In this document: positions 27,914-39,280 of the stretch, one piece after another | How the letters are laid out: each line of letters begins with the position of its first letter | Position numbering within the stretch: position 1 is the first letter of the stretch | Assembly: GCA_022511065.1 (NCBI GenBank) | Contig: JAFLSG010000005.1 | Span: 27,828-91,827 of the forward strand | From: Prevotella sp. | Lineage (GTDB): Bacteria; Bacteroidota; Bacteroidia; Bacteroidales; Bacteroidaceae | Length of the DNA: 64,000 bases | Direction of reading: 5' to 3' | The notes under the pieces: generated by a model | The model's database searches: none | Told to the model about the DNA's origin: nothing | The model's input: the letters and a program-made list of their open reading frames with translations, nothing else | Position numbers and translations under genes: made by a program

Positions 27914-29659
27914 TTAATACCACTCAACACTTGGGTCGCTAACGTATTTCTGGAAGTCCTCATACTTTCTAACGAACTCCTTACGCTCGTCCTGCCAGTC
28001 GATTTTCTTGTTAACAGCAATCTTTGCAGCCGGCTCGCCTACGTTAGCAAGCAACTCAATAGGAGTCTCAGAACCTTCCTTAGTAACCTTGATGGTAATT
28101 TTCTGCAAGTCCTTAAGACCAGTTACTGTAATGTCTGTATAGATTGCTACAGGATCCTTTTCTGGACCAGCCTTTGTGTTTACCATTTCCTCAACACCAA
28201 CTTCGAACAACTTGTGAACCTCCTCACCAGCAACAGTCAATGGCAGAGTACCACCAGCAGCCAAGATGACAACCTTTGCTTTGTTATCAGCATTGGTATA
28301 TACATCAAATACTACATCGTTGAAGTCAAAGTCAGTCTCACCACTTGCACTCAAGTCTTCTGCAAATACACGACCAATGAAATTGTCATATCCATCACCT
28401 TCTGGGTCTGTGGGGGTATCAACAGACCAAGCATTACCACATTTCGGAGAACCAGTAGCAGTACCGGCGTTCAAATGATTGTTGGGATTTCCATGCTTTG
28501 CTATATAGTCAGCTGCACTATTATAAAGTGTTCTGTCAGCATCCGTAAAACCACCATTTGTCTGTCCGTTCATGTCAATAGAACCATCAACCTTAAAGTA
28601 AATATTGTCGCTGAATGTTCTATTAAAGTCATTGTCATTCTTGAAACTGATGTTTTTAGTAACTTCAACAAGAGCATTAGAACCTGTTGCTGCGTGAACA
28701 TCACATGCTGCCTTATCGAACTCCATTGTTTCAGCTTTCAAGTATCCTTCAGGGTTAAGATAGATATGATTTCCCTCAAAATAGATATCTTTAGCCTCTA
28801 TATATGAAACTTCAAGTCTACCAGCTGTATTCTGTACACGACCAGTAGCCTCTATACCGCAAATTTTCTTATCGGTGCCTGTTTGTATGTTAAGATCGCC
28901 TTTCACGGTGATTGTTTCATGAATATCACATTTAGACTCTATGACACCACCATTAGGCATATAAAACTTTTTACCATTGCTATAGTAGGTCGATTTGCTA
29001 TGAAGCTGAGCTGGACTACCACCGAACTCAATAGAACCGCCATTATACAAGTTTAATATTTTAGCACAAGCATCATTATCCTTAACATACAACGTTCCTG
29101 TATTGACGATGTTGTGATCTTGCTGACCTACATTATAGGTCATCGTACCTGCGTTATAAATTGTAGTAGTACCAGTGAAATTGCCTCCTCTGAATCCTGT
29201 AATAGTTCCGTAATTATAGAATGAAACTCCATCAGCGATATTGCCATCAAAGACAAATTCACCATTAAAGTCCTTAGAGACATATATGACCTTAGCGTCA
29301 CTGGGAATTTTGCAAACATATGCATTGTAATACCATTGGTCATAATACATATTCCCGTTCTCTTCAGAATCTAATTGAACAGCATTAGCCGGCAACGAGA
29401 AATTAAGTTTGTCTTCCCAATTAGCCTCAAGACAAGTATGAGTGCCATCCCATGTGTCAGCCGCACGAGTTCCAACAGTGCCGAAACCCCAAGTCTGGTT
29501 AGCAGCAGGCTCACCGAATACTCGGATGAATGCCTTGTTGTACTTCTCAACAACTTCATTTTGCTTCATTTGGTCTACAAGCTCCTGATCGAACACATCC
29601 TTGTTCGAGCAGCTTGCAAAAGCAAGGGCTGCAAGACCCATCATCAAATACTTTTTCAT
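27914..29659 (-). CDS. LruC/DUF4842 domain-containing lipoprotein
   Basis: Lipobox MGLAALAFASC; FIGRVFAEDLSASGETDFDFNDVVFDVYT typical of LruC/DUF4842. Confidence 0.85.
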   Translation of the reverse strand: MKKYLMMGLAALAFASCSNKDVFDQELVDQMKQNEVVEKYNKAFIRVFGEPAANQTWGFGTVGTRAADTWDGTHTCLEANWEDKLNFSLPANAVQLDSEENGNMYYDQWYYNAYVCKIPSDAKVIYVSKDFNGEFVFDGNIADGVSFYNYGTITGFRGGNFTGTTTIYNAGTMTYNVGQQDHNIVNTGTLYVKDNDACAKILNLYNGGSIEFGGSPAQLHSKSTYYSNGKKFYMPNGGVIESKCDIHETITVKGDLNIQTGTDKKICGIEATGRVQNTAGRLEVSYIEAKDIYFEGNHIYLNPEGYLKAETMEFDKAACDVHAATGSNALVEVTKNISFKNDNDFNRTFSDNIYFKVDGSIDMNGQTNGGFTDADRTLYNSAADYIAKHGNPNNHLNAGTATGSPKCGNAWSVDTPTDPEGDGYDNFIGRVFAEDLSASGETDFDFNDVVFDVYTNADNKAKVVILAAGGTLPLTVAGEEVHKLFEVGVEEMVNTKAGPEKDPVAIYTDITVTGLKDLQKITIKVTKEGSETPIELLANVGEPAAKIAVNKKIDWQDERKEFVRKYEDFQKYVSDPSVEWY

Positions 29660-30307
29660 TGAACTTAAATTTTAATTTGTTTATAAATAGTGAAAAATAA
29701 TAAATTCTACGTATCCGTTTGCTTGTTATCGGGGACAAAGGTAATAAAAATATAGGAGAGTCGTATCGGTTTGCGGTGATTTTTTGCACTTTTTTAACGA
29801 TAAGAAACATAATTTTTTATTATGCTCGGCTTGGATGGAGTGAGGGGGCGTGTGGCAAAAAGTAAGGCAATTTTTAGGGATGCGTTACATTCTGTCAGTT
29901 TGAAAACTATAGTGGTTTTGGGGTAATCTGTGGTTTCGGCGGGGAGGGAAATGCCTAAAAAGTCGTATATTTTAACCTTTCGGGGAGAAAGGAGGCTTCT
30001 TTCTATGGGTAATCAGTATCTTTACTGGGCGTTTTCAGCCTGTTTCGTCAGGCAAAAGAGGGTGTTTTTTCGCCAAAAATCCTTGTTTTTGGGGTGATTT
30101 TTAGGAATTTTTGTTGCACATTCTGGGCTTGTTTTGTATAAGATGCTGAAATGTATATACATACGATTGCACACGTTTCTTTGCGATATTTGCGTCCTCG
30201 GAGTTTGAACGTTAGAATATCGCCATTCTAAGGGATTAGGAAAAAGCAAGGTGTAAGGCAAAAAGGCGGAATCGGTGACAATGTGCCGTCGCATAAAATG
30301 GACTTGT

Positions 30308-31303
30308 TTATCGGAAGGAATCGGTGAGCAACTTGATTTCCACCTGCGGCGAGATACGCTCGTACAATATATTATATACGGCATCAAGGATGGGCATGTT
30401 CACGTGACAATGGCGGTTAATCTCCTTCATGCACTTTGTGCCGAAGTAGCCTTCGGCTATCATCTCCATCTCAATCTGCGCCGACTTCACGCTGTAGCCC
30501 TTGCCAATCATCGTGCCGAAGGTGCGGTTGCGGGAGAAATTGGAGTAGCCCGTGACGAGCATATCGCCCAGATACACAGAGTCGTAGGCGTTTCGTTCCT
30601 GTGGATGCACGGCGGTGAGGAAGCGGTTCATTTCCTGTACGGCATTCGCCATCAGCACCGCCTGGAAGTTGTCGCCGTATTTCAGTCCCGAACAGATGCC
30701 CGCAGCGATGGCATATACATTCTTCAGCACCGAGGAATACTCGATGCCGAGCACGTCGTTGGAAATCTTCGTCTTGATGTATTCGCTGGTCAGTACGTCG
30801 GCGAAAGCCTGCGCCTTCTCCGGGTCAGCGCACCCCACGGTCAGGTAGCTTAGTCGCTCTAATGCTACCTCCTCCGCATGCGAGGGCCCACCGAGACAGG
30901 CAAGGTTCTCGTAAGGCACGTCATACACCTGATGGAAGTATTCGGAGCAGACGATGTTCTCGTCGGGCACGATGCCCTTGATGGCCGTCAGCACGAACTT
31001 GTCGCGCAGACGAACCTTCAGTTTCTTCAGATGGCTTTTTAAGTAAGGAGAGGGGGTGACGAAGACGAGCGTGTCGTAACGCTCCACGATGCGGTTCAGG
31101 TCGCTGTCGAAATAAATCTCGTCCGTGTTGAAGCGCACGCTGGTCAGATAGGCAGGGTTATGGCCGAGGCGCCGGAACTCCTCGATGCGGTCTTCGCGGC
31201 GGATATACCATCCGATGTGGTGCGTATGGTTCACCACTATTTTGGCTATGGCCGTCGCCCAACTGCCTCCGCCGATGATTGCTATCTTCCCGCAGTCGTA
31301 CAT
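30308..31303 (-). CDS. gpsA: NAD(P)H-dependent glycerol-3-phosphate dehydrogenase
   Basis: IIGGGSWATAIAK, CLGGPSHAEEVA, ALKNVYAIAAGICSGL-like motif. Confidence 0.92.
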   Translation of the reverse strand: MYDCGKIAIIGGGSWATAIAKIVVNHTHHIGWYIRREDRIEEFRRLGHNPAYLTSVRFNTDEIYFDSDLNRIVERYDTLVFVTPSPYLKSHLKKLKVRLRDKFVLTAIKGIVPDENIVCSEYFHQVYDVPYENLACLGGPSHAEEVALERLSYLTVGCADPEKAQAFADVLTSEYIKTKISNDVLGIEYSSVLKNVYAIAAGICSGLKYGDNFQAVLMANAVQEMNRFLTAVHPQERNAYDSVYLGDMLVTGYSNFSRNRTFGTMIGKGYSVKSAQIEMEMIAEGYFGTKCMKEINRHCHVNMPILDAVYNILYERISPQVEIKLLTDSFR

Positions 31304-33034
31304 TTATTGGTTAGCCGCGTCTATCCACTTCTGGATGTCATCCACGGAAGGCTTGGTCAGTTCCAACTTGTATTTCTTCACGATGTCGCCAATCTTCTGC
31401 TGCAGTCCCTGCGCCTTCTCCTCGCGTATGTTCTGCACGAGGTTGAAGCCCGCCTTACGCAGCACAGGCACCCACTCCTCGGCCACGCCCACCGCCTGCC
31501 ATTCGGCTACGGTGCTCTGCGGCACTTTCTTCTCCGGCTTCATCTGCGGGAAGAACAACACCTCTTGTATAAAGGTCTTGCCCGTCATGAGCATCACGAG
31601 GCGGTCGATGCCGATGCCGATGCCCGATGTGGGCGGCATTCCGTATTGCAGGGCGCGCAGGAAGTCGCGGTCGATAACCATTGCCTCGTCGTCGCCCTTG
31701 TCGGCTAATCGCATCTGCTCGATGAAACGCTCCTCCTGGTCGATGGGGTCGTTCAGCTCCGAATAGGCGTTAGCAAGCTCCTTTCCGTTCACCATCAGCT
31801 CGAAACGCTCCGTCAGCCCGGGTTTTGAGCGGTGCATTTTGGTTAATGGAGACATCTCCACGGGGTAGTCTGTGATGAATGTGGGCTGTATGAACGTGCC
31901 TTCGCAGAACTCTCCGAAAAGCTCGTCGATGAGCTTGCCCTTACCCATCGTGTCATCCACCTCCATGCCTTTCTCTTTGCAAAAGGCGCGAATCTCGTCC
32001 TCCGACTTGCCATTGCAGTCGAAGCCCGTCTTTTCCTTGATGGCATCAAGGATGGGCAAGCGGCGGTAAGGAGCCTTGAAACTGATAATCTGCCCATCCA
32101 CCTCACGCTCTGGCTTGCCGTTCACGGCGATGCAGACGGCCTCTAACAGCTTCTCGGTGAAGGACATCATCCAGTTGTAGTCCTTATATTGCACGTAAAG
32201 CTCCATACAAGTGAACTCCGGGTTGTGGTTGCGGTCCATACCCTCGTTGCGGAAGTTCTTACCTATTTCATATACGCCCTCGAATCCGCCCACGATGAGT
32301 CGCTTGAGGTAAAGCTCGGTGGCGATGCGCATATACATGGCTTGGTCGAGCGCATTGAAGTGCGTGATGAACGGGCGGGCACTCGCACCGCCGGCAATCA
32401 TCTGGAGCGTTGGGGTTTCCACCTCCGTATAACCCGCCTCGTCGAGCACGCGGCGAATGGTGCGTATCACGGTGGCGCGCTGCAGGAACGTGTCCTTTAC
32501 GCCCTCGTTCACTACCAAATCCACGTATCGCTGACGATAGCGCAGTTCAGGATCATCGAACTTATCGTAAGCCACACCGTCCTTGTATTTCACGATGGGC
32601 AGCGGCTTGAGGCTCTTTGAGAGCAGCGTCAGTTCCTTCGCGTGTATGCTGATTTCGCCTGTCTGCGTGCGGAATACCGTGCCCTTCACGCCGATAAAGT
32701 CGCCGATATCGAGCAACCGCTTGAATACCTGATTATACAAATCCTTGTTCTCTCCGGGACAGAGGTCGTCGCGGGTGATATACACCTGTATGCGCCCCTT
32801 GCTGTCCTGAATCTCTGCAAACGAGGCCTTGCCCATCACGCGGCGGCTCATCATGCGGCCTGCCACGACGACTTCGCGCGGCTCTGCATCGTCGCTGTAC
32901 GAGTCGCGTATTTCGGTGGAAAAGGCGTTGGTGGGATATTCCGCTGCGGGATAGGGATTGATGCCCATCTGCCGCAACTCTTGCAGGCTCTCGCGCCTGC
33001 CGATTTCTTGCTCGCTGAGTTCTAATACGTTCAT
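31304..33034 (-). CDS. lysS: Lysyl-tRNA synthetase class II
   Basis: [56 protein letters not shown]. Confidence 0.95.
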   Translation of the reverse strand: MNVLELSEQEIGRRESLQELRQMGINPYPAAEYPTNAFSTEIRDSYSDDAEPREVVVAGRMMSRRVMGKASFAEIQDSKGRIQVYITRDDLCPGENKDLYNQVFKRLLDIGDFIGVKGTVFRTQTGEISIHAKELTLLSKSLKPLPIVKYKDGVAYDKFDDPELRYRQRYVDLVVNEGVKDTFLQRATVIRTIRRVLDEAGYTEVETPTLQMIAGGASARPFITHFNALDQAMYMRIATELYLKRLIVGGFEGVYEIGKNFRNEGMDRNHNPEFTCMELYVQYKDYNWMMSFTEKLLEAVCIAVNGKPEREVDGQIISFKAPYRRLPILDAIKEKTGFDCNGKSEDEIRAFCKEKGMEVDDTMGKGKLIDELFGEFCEGTFIQPTFITDYPVEMSPLTKMHRSKPGLTERFELMVNGKELANAYSELNDPIDQEERFIEQMRLADKGDDEAMVIDRDFLRALQYGMPPTSGIGIGIDRLVMLMTGKTFIQEVLFFPQMKPEKKVPQSTVAEWQAVGVAEEWVPVLRKAGFNLVQNIREEKAQGLQQKIGDIVKKYKLELTKPSVDDIQKWIDAANQ

Positions 33035-33137
33035 ATATGGTCTATACTTTGTTGCTTTTAATTCGCTAAGGATGTGCAAAGTTACGCATATTCTCCGATA
33101 TATCCGCGTGCGTTTATGTTTTTTTAGCATTTTGATA

Positions 33138-33169
33138 TTTGCGCGGTTCGTGTTTTTTTCGTAAATTTG
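33138..33169 (+). promoter_or_regulatory. Bacteroidetes-type promoter upstream of ROK1
   Basis: TTTG (33138-33141)-N20-TAAATTTG (33162-33169). Confidence 0.75.
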
Positions 33170-33197
33170 TACCCGAAAACTACTGACACATGACAAT

Positions 33198-34199
33198 ATG
33201 ACCGAACAAATCATGGAAGAAGCCATCAAGACGCGCGTCATCGGCGTGGACATCAGTAACGAGCGCACAAGTTGTGCCATTGTGGATATCCGGGGGAACA
33301 TCCTCGCGGAGCGTCATTTCGGTACGTGGGAATATCTTGACGCAAACGACTTCGTGACGGCGCTGAGCAGCGAGATTGTCACGATGGCGGAGGAGAACGG
33401 AGGCTACGAGACTATCCGCTCCGTGGGCATCAGTGCCCCGAGTGCCAGTGCCCTGACGGGCTGCATCGTCAATTCGCCGAACCTACCCTGGAAGGGCATC
33501 GTGCCCTTAGGTGCCATGCTGCGCGACCGTCTTGGCATGGCGGTGCGGATGGACAACGACAGTCATGCCTCTGCTTTGGGTGAGCGTGAGTTCGGCAGTG
33601 CGCACGGCATGAACGACTTTATCGTGGTGAGCCTCGGTGTGGGCGTGGGCAGTTGCTTCTTCTCCAATGGCCATGAGCATAAAGGCTTCGAGGGCTTTGC
33701 CGGCGAGTTCGGTCACATGTGTGTGGTGGATGCGCCTGATGCGCGTGTCTGCGGATGCGGCAAGAAAGGCTGCTTGGAGGCATACGTCGGGGCAAACGGC
33801 GTGGTGCGCACGGCGCAGGAGTTGTTGGCGGAGCGTTCCGACACGCCGTCGTTGCTGCGTGATGCAGAAACGATCACGGCAAAGTTCGTCTCGGAATGTT
33901 GCGACAAGGGCGACGAAATCGCCATTGATACCTTCCGTCGCACGGGCTATCTGCTCGGCTTCGGACTTGCCAACTACGCATCTCTCACGGATCCGCAGAT
34001 CATCATCCTCACGGGTGGTGTGAGCAAGGCGGACAAGTGGCTGATGCAACCGCTGCGCGAATCGTTCGAGGAGCACGTGTTCCGCAACATCAGGGGTAAG
34101 GTGAGAATCGTCAGGTCGATGCTCAACGACCGTGAGCGCGATATGCTCGGTGCGAGTGTACTTGCATGGGAAGTGCCGGAATACTCGCTGTTCAAATAA
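33198..34199 (+). CDS. ROK family sugar kinase/regulator, copy 1
   Basis: [36 protein letters not shown]. Confidence 0.88.
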   Translation: MTEQIMEEAIKTRVIGVDISNERTSCAIVDIRGNILAERHFGTWEYLDANDFVTALSSEIVTMAEENGGYETIRSVGISAPSASALTGCIVNSPNLPWKGIVPLGAMLRDRLGMAVRMDNDSHASALGEREFGSAHGMNDFIVVSLGVGVGSCFFSNGHEHKGFEGFAGEFGHMCVVDAPDARVCGCGKKGCLEAYVGANGVVRTAQELLAERSDTPSLLRDAETITAKFVSECCDKGDEIAIDTFRRTGYLLGFGLANYASLTDPQIIILTGGVSKADKWLMQPLRESFEEHVFRNIRGKVRIVRSMLNDRERDMLGASVLAWEVPEYSLFK

Positions 34200-34232
34200 G
34201 AAAACATACAAAAGACAAACAAAACATAACTA

Positions 34233-35222
34233 ATGGAAGAGACTATTTTTAAGACGCGCGTCGTAGGTGTCGATATAAGTATTGAGCGCACTACTTGTGC
34301 TATCGTGAACATTCGCGGCGACATTTTGGCGGAGTGTGACTTTGACACACGGGACTATCCCGACCTGAATGACTTCGTGACCGCATTGGGCGACCACATC
34401 CTCACGCTGGTGGAAGAGAACGGAGGCTACGAGACCGTGCGCTCCGTCGGTATCAGCGGACCTGGCGCCAACTCCCTGACGGGCGTCATCCTCAATCCGT
34501 CTAACCTGCCTTGGAAGGGCACAGTACCCTTGGCCACGCTGCTGCGCGACCGCATCGGTCTGGCTGTGGGCATGAGCAACGACTGCCACGTGTCTGCCTT
34601 GGGCGAGCGTGAGTTCGGCAGTGCCCATGGTATGAAGGACTTTATCGTGGTGAGCCTCGGCGTAGGCGTGGGCAGCTGCTTCTTCTCCAACGGTCATGAA
34701 CATAAGGGCTTCGAGGGCTTCGCGGGTGAGTTCGGTCATATCTGCGTGGCTCCCCAGAGTGAAGGCCGCCTCTGCGGATGTGGTCAGCGGGGTTGCTTGG
34801 AAGCCTATGCCGGTGCGAATGGTATCGTGCTCACGGCACAGGAGCTGATGGCGGAGCGCCCGGACACGCCATCCCTGATGCGCGACGAGAAGGAGCTGAC
34901 GGCGAAGTTCATCGCCGAGTGCTGCGACAAGGGCGACGAATTGGCTATCGAGACCTATCGCCGCACGGGAGGTTACCTCGGCTACGGATTGGCCACTTAC
35001 TCGACACTCATCAACCCGCAGGCCATCATCCTCACGGGTGGCGTGAGCAGGGCAGGCAAGTGGCTCATGGAACCGCTACAAGAATCATTCGAGCAGCACG
35101 TGCTCCACAACCTTAAAGGTAGGGTGAAGATTGTACGCTCCATCCTCAGCGACCGCGAGCGCGATGTGCTGGGCGCAAGCGTTCTTGCGTGGGATATTCC
35201 CGAATACTCACTTTTCAAATAG
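34233..35222 (+). CDS. ROK family sugar kinase/regulator, copy 2
   Basis: Closely similar to copy 1 over full length; CGCGQRGCLEAY. Confidence 0.88.
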   Translation: MEETIFKTRVVGVDISIERTTCAIVNIRGDILAECDFDTRDYPDLNDFVTALGDHILTLVEENGGYETVRSVGISGPGANSLTGVILNPSNLPWKGTVPLATLLRDRIGLAVGMSNDCHVSALGEREFGSAHGMKDFIVVSLGVGVGSCFFSNGHEHKGFEGFAGEFGHICVAPQSEGRLCGCGQRGCLEAYAGANGIVLTAQELMAERPDTPSLMRDEKELTAKFIAECCDKGDELAIETYRRTGGYLGYGLATYSTLINPQAIILTGGVSRAGKWLMEPLQESFEQHVLHNLKGRVKIVRSILSDRERDVLGASVLAWDIPEYSLFK

Positions 35223-35226
35223 ACTG

Positions 35227-35643
35227 ATGGATATAGAGCAGATACGGGCAGACGTCGGTAAGACGCAATATCTCTGTACCGCCCTCGGCATGGAGTTCCT
35301 CTCCACGCCCGAGCCGGACATCTGCGTAGGGCGTATGCCCGTGGATGAACGCACCCGTCAGCCGTTTGGTTTTCTCAGCGGCGGTGCTTCGCTTGCCTTG
35401 GCGGAGAGCGTGGCGGGCGTGGGTTCGTTGGCACTTTGCCCCGGCTGTATGTGCGCGGGCATCGAGGTGAGCGGCAGTCATGTGAAGGCTGTGCCCGAGG
35501 GCGAGACCGTGACGGCCACAGCAAAGCTGCTGCACAAAGGCAGCACGCTCCACGTTTGGAACGTCGATATCAAGGATAGTGGTGACGAACTGGTGTCGAA
35601 TGTCCGCGTGACAAACTACGTCATCAAACAGCAGAAGCACTGA
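35227..35643 (+). CDS. Hotdog-fold PaaI-like thioesterase (probable DHNA-CoA thioesterase by context)
   Basis: 138 aa hotdog motif FGFLSGGASLALAESVAGVGS; first gene of menaquinone cluster. Confidence 0.75.
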   Translation: MDIEQIRADVGKTQYLCTALGMEFLSTPEPDICVGRMPVDERTRQPFGFLSGGASLALAESVAGVGSLALCPGCMCAGIEVSGSHVKAVPEGETVTATAKLLHKGSTLHVWNVDIKDSGDELVSNVRVTNYVIKQQKH

Positions 35644-36746
35644 TGCCCGCCTTTGCCATTTATCGTTTGCCGCACACCGACCGTTCTTTTCTGGTTCAGC
35701 AGACAGAAGGCGAGCCGGAGGAACTGCTTGTTTGCAATGAACTCAACGGGCGGCAAGGGTTTGTGGTTGCTCCTTTTGAGATTACGGCGGAGCAACCGAT
35801 ATGCCTCATACGGCCGGACAGGGTGGAGGAGTACGACGGGCAAGATGCCGCCCTTGAAAAGATACTCGATACCATTTTGGCTTCTGCGGACAGTTCTTCC
35901 GCAGCTTCCGCAGAGAGGCTTCATTCAAATATAACGATTCCCCATCCTTCTGAACGGGAATATTATTCCATTGACTTTGCCAACTTTCACGCCCAGCTTC
36001 AGGCGGGAGCGTTCCGTAAGTTAGTGCTTTCGCGCTGTGTAGAGGGCGAGTTGCCCCTTGCTGCCGACGGCGAAACCGATGCGCGCGTTTCTCCTTTCGA
36101 ACTATACCGCCGTGCCTGTGAGTATTATCCCCGTATGTTTATTGCCCTTGTCTATACGCCGAAGAGTGGTCTTTGGCTGACGGCCACACCTGAGATGCTG
36201 CTTGAAATCGGGGAGCGCGAATGGCGCACTATCGCCTTGGCAGGTACGCAGCTGCCGGGAGAGACGCAGTGGAGCGACAAGAACATTCAGGAGCAGCGGC
36301 TTGTGGCAACATACGTCGCAGAATGTCTCGAGCAGTTTACCGATGACTTCTGCGAGGAAGGGCCTTACAGTGTCCGCGCCGCCCATCTCATGCACCTGCG
36401 GAGCGACTTCACGTTCACCCTGCCTGACGGCAATCATCTGGGCGATGTGCTGCAGGCACTCTATCCTACACCCGCCGTCTGCGGACTGCCCAAGCGGGAA
36501 TCCTTCAACTTTATCAAAACCAATGAGCATACGCCCCGCCGCTATTACAGCGGATTCATGGGGATGCTCCGTCCTTGCGATACCCACCTTTATGTCTCGC
36601 TTCGCTGCATGAATATTGAGGGAACGCATTGCCGCCTCTATGCCGGTGGCGGATTGTTGTGCGATAGCAACGAGGAACAGGAATGGGCAGAGACGGAGGC
36701 GAAATTAGAAACCATGCGAAGATGTATAGCAACAAGGAGAACGTAG
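35643..36746 (+). CDS. menF: Isochorismate synthase
   Basis: Chorismate-binding domain, RRYYSGFMG, LYAGGGLLCDSNEEQEW. Confidence 0.88.
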   Translation: MPAFAIYRLPHTDRSFLVQQTEGEPEELLVCNELNGRQGFVVAPFEITAEQPICLIRPDRVEEYDGQDAALEKILDTILASADSSSAASAERLHSNITIPHPSEREYYSIDFANFHAQLQAGAFRKLVLSRCVEGELPLAADGETDARVSPFELYRRACEYYPRMFIALVYTPKSGLWLTATPEMLLEIGEREWRTIALAGTQLPGETQWSDKNIQEQRLVATYVAECLEQFTDDFCEEGPYSVRAAHLMHLRSDFTFTLPDGNHLGDVLQALYPTPAVCGLPKRESFNFIKTNEHTPRRYYSGFMGMLRPCDTHLYVSLRCMNIEGTHCRLYAGGGLLCDSNEEQEWAETEAKLETMRRCIATRRT

Positions 36747-38377
36747 GCATACTGACGGCGCTGCTCGTCGCTCACGGCATCCGCCATGCGGTGGTGTGCC
36801 CCGGCAGTAGGAATGCACCAATCGTGCATAACCTGAACGAGTGCCCCGACATCGAATGCCTGCCCGTGACCGATGAGCGGTCGGCAGGTTTCTATGCACT
36901 CGGTATGTCGCAGGCGTTAAATGCTCCTGTTGTGGTGTGCGTCACCAGTGGTACGGCCTTGCTCAATCTTACCCCTGCCGTAGCAGAGGCGTATTATCAG
37001 CATATCCCTTTGGTGGTTATCTCCGCCGACCGCCCGGCTCAATGGATTGACCAACTTGACGGACAGACCCTTCCGCAGTCCGGCGCATTGGGGAGTTTCG
37101 TGCGAAAAGCCGTGTCACTCCCAGAGCCTTGCGACGAAGAGGGGCGGTGGTACTGCAACCGATTGGTGAATGAAGCACTGTTAGAGGTAACAGCTGACGA
37201 TCCTCGTCCCGTGCATATCAACGTACCCATCACAGAACCGCTTTTCATATTTGATAGTCCCGCACTACCCGTGGAGCGGAAGATAAGCCGCCCTGCCTTT
37301 CCGAAGGATTACGGTTATCTGCCCCCTGCGCTGATGGAGGGATTGCTTCAAGCAGAGCGCCCAATGATTGTGTTCGGGCAAACGCCGCCCGGTATCTTTG
37401 AAGGCACGGGGCTGACCTATCTCTTCACGCACGTCATCGTGCTGCATGAGGCGCTCTCGCCTCTGCCGGGTGTGAGCCGCTTTGATGAGGTGTTGTATCG
37501 CTCTACGCTTCCGCCCCCCGACTTTGTAATCCATGTGGGCGGCACAATCGTGAGCAAGCGGCTCCGCCGTTTCATCCGAGAGGCGGAGGATGTCGAGGTG
37601 TGGCGCATCAGTCCGTCGGGCGAGGTGGAGGACACATTCATGCATCTTCGGGAAATCGTCGTGGCAGATGCCGAGTTCGTGCTACAGGAGATTAGTCATC
37701 GGTTGTCGCACAAGAAACTTCGGGGTGAGGCATACCGCAGTCAGTGGTTTCGTGAACTGACCATAGCGAAGAAACACGCGGCGGACTATAAGCCCGACTA
37801 CTCGCAGTTAGCAGCGGTCAAGTTGTTCGAGAAGAAACTGAAGCATGTGGAATATCCTTGGCACGTGCATTATGCCAACAGTACCGCCATCCGCTTGGCA
37901 AACATCTATGCCCTGCACCATGTCTGGTGCAATCGTGGGGTGAACGGCATCGAAGGTTCGCTGTCGGCTGCCGCAGGCTTTTCGGTTGTTTCGGGAGAAG
38001 AGCGCGTATTTTGTATTATCGGCGACCTCAGTTTCTTCTATGACCAGAATGCATTGTGGAATCGCAGTCTGCGCGGCAATCTCCGTATTCTGCTACTAAA
38101 CAACGGGCGCGGCGGTATCTTCAACCAGCTCCGTGGCTTGGAGCAGAGTCCGGCGCGGGATGTGTTCGTGGCTGCCGAGCATCATACAACTGCCGAGGGC
38201 ATCTGCCGGCAGAATGGCGTGGAATATCTGAGTGCCACGGATATGGAGCAGATGCGGAAAGGCATGCAAACCCTGCTCAGCCGGGAGAGTGACCGCCCGA
38301 TACTCCTCGAAGTGACTACTGATGTTGCCGAAGATGAGCGGGTATTCAAGGACTATTATAAAACATTTGAGTTATGA
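36722..38377 (+). CDS. menD: SEPHCHC synthase
   Basis: [67 protein letters not shown]. Confidence 0.92.
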   Translation: MYSNKENVGILTALLVAHGIRHAVVCPGSRNAPIVHNLNECPDIECLPVTDERSAGFYALGMSQALNAPVVVCVTSGTALLNLTPAVAEAYYQHIPLVVISADRPAQWIDQLDGQTLPQSGALGSFVRKAVSLPEPCDEEGRWYCNRLVNEALLEVTADDPRPVHINVPITEPLFIFDSPALPVERKISRPAFPKDYGYLPPALMEGLLQAERPMIVFGQTPPGIFEGTGLTYLFTHVIVLHEALSPLPGVSRFDEVLYRSTLPPPDFVIHVGGTIVSKRLRRFIREAEDVEVWRISPSGEVEDTFMHLREIVVADAEFVLQEISHRLSHKKLRGEAYRSQWFRELTIAKKHAADYKPDYSQLAAVKLFEKKLKHVEYPWHVHYANSTAIRLANIYALHHVWCNRGVNGIEGSLSAAAGFSVVSGEERVFCIIGDLSFFYDQNALWNRSLRGNLRILLLNNGRGGIFNQLRGLEQSPARDVFVAAEHHTTAEGICRQNGVEYLSATDMEQMRKGMQTLLSRESDRPILLEVTTDVAEDERVFKDYYKTFEL

Positions 38378-39225
38378 GAGAGTGGAAGACCATTAGGGAA
38401 TTTGAAGAGATACTCTTTGAGGAGTACAACGGAATCGCGAAGATAACCATCAACCGCCCGCGCTACCGCAATGCGTTCACGCCCAAGACCACGTGGGAAT
38501 TGTCGCAGGCATTCGCTTTGTGCCGTGAGATGCAGGACATCTCGGTGGTTATCCTTACGGGTGCGATGTCGGATGTTCCCGAAGGGATGCAGTTGGAAGA
38601 TGTGAAGCACGCCTTCTGCAGCGGTGGTGATATGAATGTCAAAGGGCGTGGCGGTTATGTGGATGAGCAGGGCATTCCCCGTCTGAGTGTGCTTGATGTG
38701 CAGATGCAGATTCGCCGTCTGCCGAAGCCAGTCATTGCGATGGTCAATGGCTACGCCATCGGTGGCGGTCATGTGCTTCATTTGGTGTGCGACCTGACGA
38801 TTGCTTCCGAGAATGCCATCTTTGGACAGACGGGTCCCAAGGTGGGTTCATTCGATGCGGGCTTCGGCGCGAGTTACTTGGCAAGAATCGTCGGACAGAA
38901 GAAGGCGCGGGAGATTTGGTTTCTCTGTCGTCAGTATTCCGCAGCAGAGGCAGAGCGCATGGGCTTGGTGAATAAGATTGTTCCCCTCAAGCGGCTTGAG
39001 GACGAGTGCGTAGAGTGGGCAGAGACGATGATGGAGTGCAGTCCGCTTGCCCTCCGCATGATTAAGGCGGGACTGAATGCAGAGCTTGACGGACAGGCAG
39101 GTATTCAGGAACTTGCGGGTGATGCCACGATGCTCTACTACTTCCTCGACGAGGCACAGGAGGGCGGCAAGGCATTCCTTGAGAAGCGTAAGCCCGATTT
39201 CAAGAAGTATCCCAAGTTGCCATAA
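38374..39225 (+). CDS. menB: 1,4-dihydroxy-2-naphthoyl-CoA synthase
   Basis: [68 protein letters not shown]. Confidence 0.93.
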   Translation: MREWKTIREFEEILFEEYNGIAKITINRPRYRNAFTPKTTWELSQAFALCREMQDISVVILTGAMSDVPEGMQLEDVKHAFCSGGDMNVKGRGGYVDEQGIPRLSVLDVQMQIRRLPKPVIAMVNGYAIGGGHVLHLVCDLTIASENAIFGQTGPKVGSFDAGFGASYLARIVGQKKAREIWFLCRQYSAAEAERMGLVNKIVPLKRLEDECVEWAETMMECSPLALRMIKAGLNAELDGQAGIQELAGDATMLYYFLDEAQEGGKAFLEKRKPDFKKYPKLP

Positions 39226-39280
39226 GCGCAAAGGAATACGCGATAGAATAATTCTTTGATTGAGTATTAAGCAAAGCAGT

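Noticed and set aside
30022-30387. 121-aa minus-strand ORF
   Set aside because: Low-complexity, basic composition, overlaps the 3' end of gpsA in another frame, no recognizable domain.
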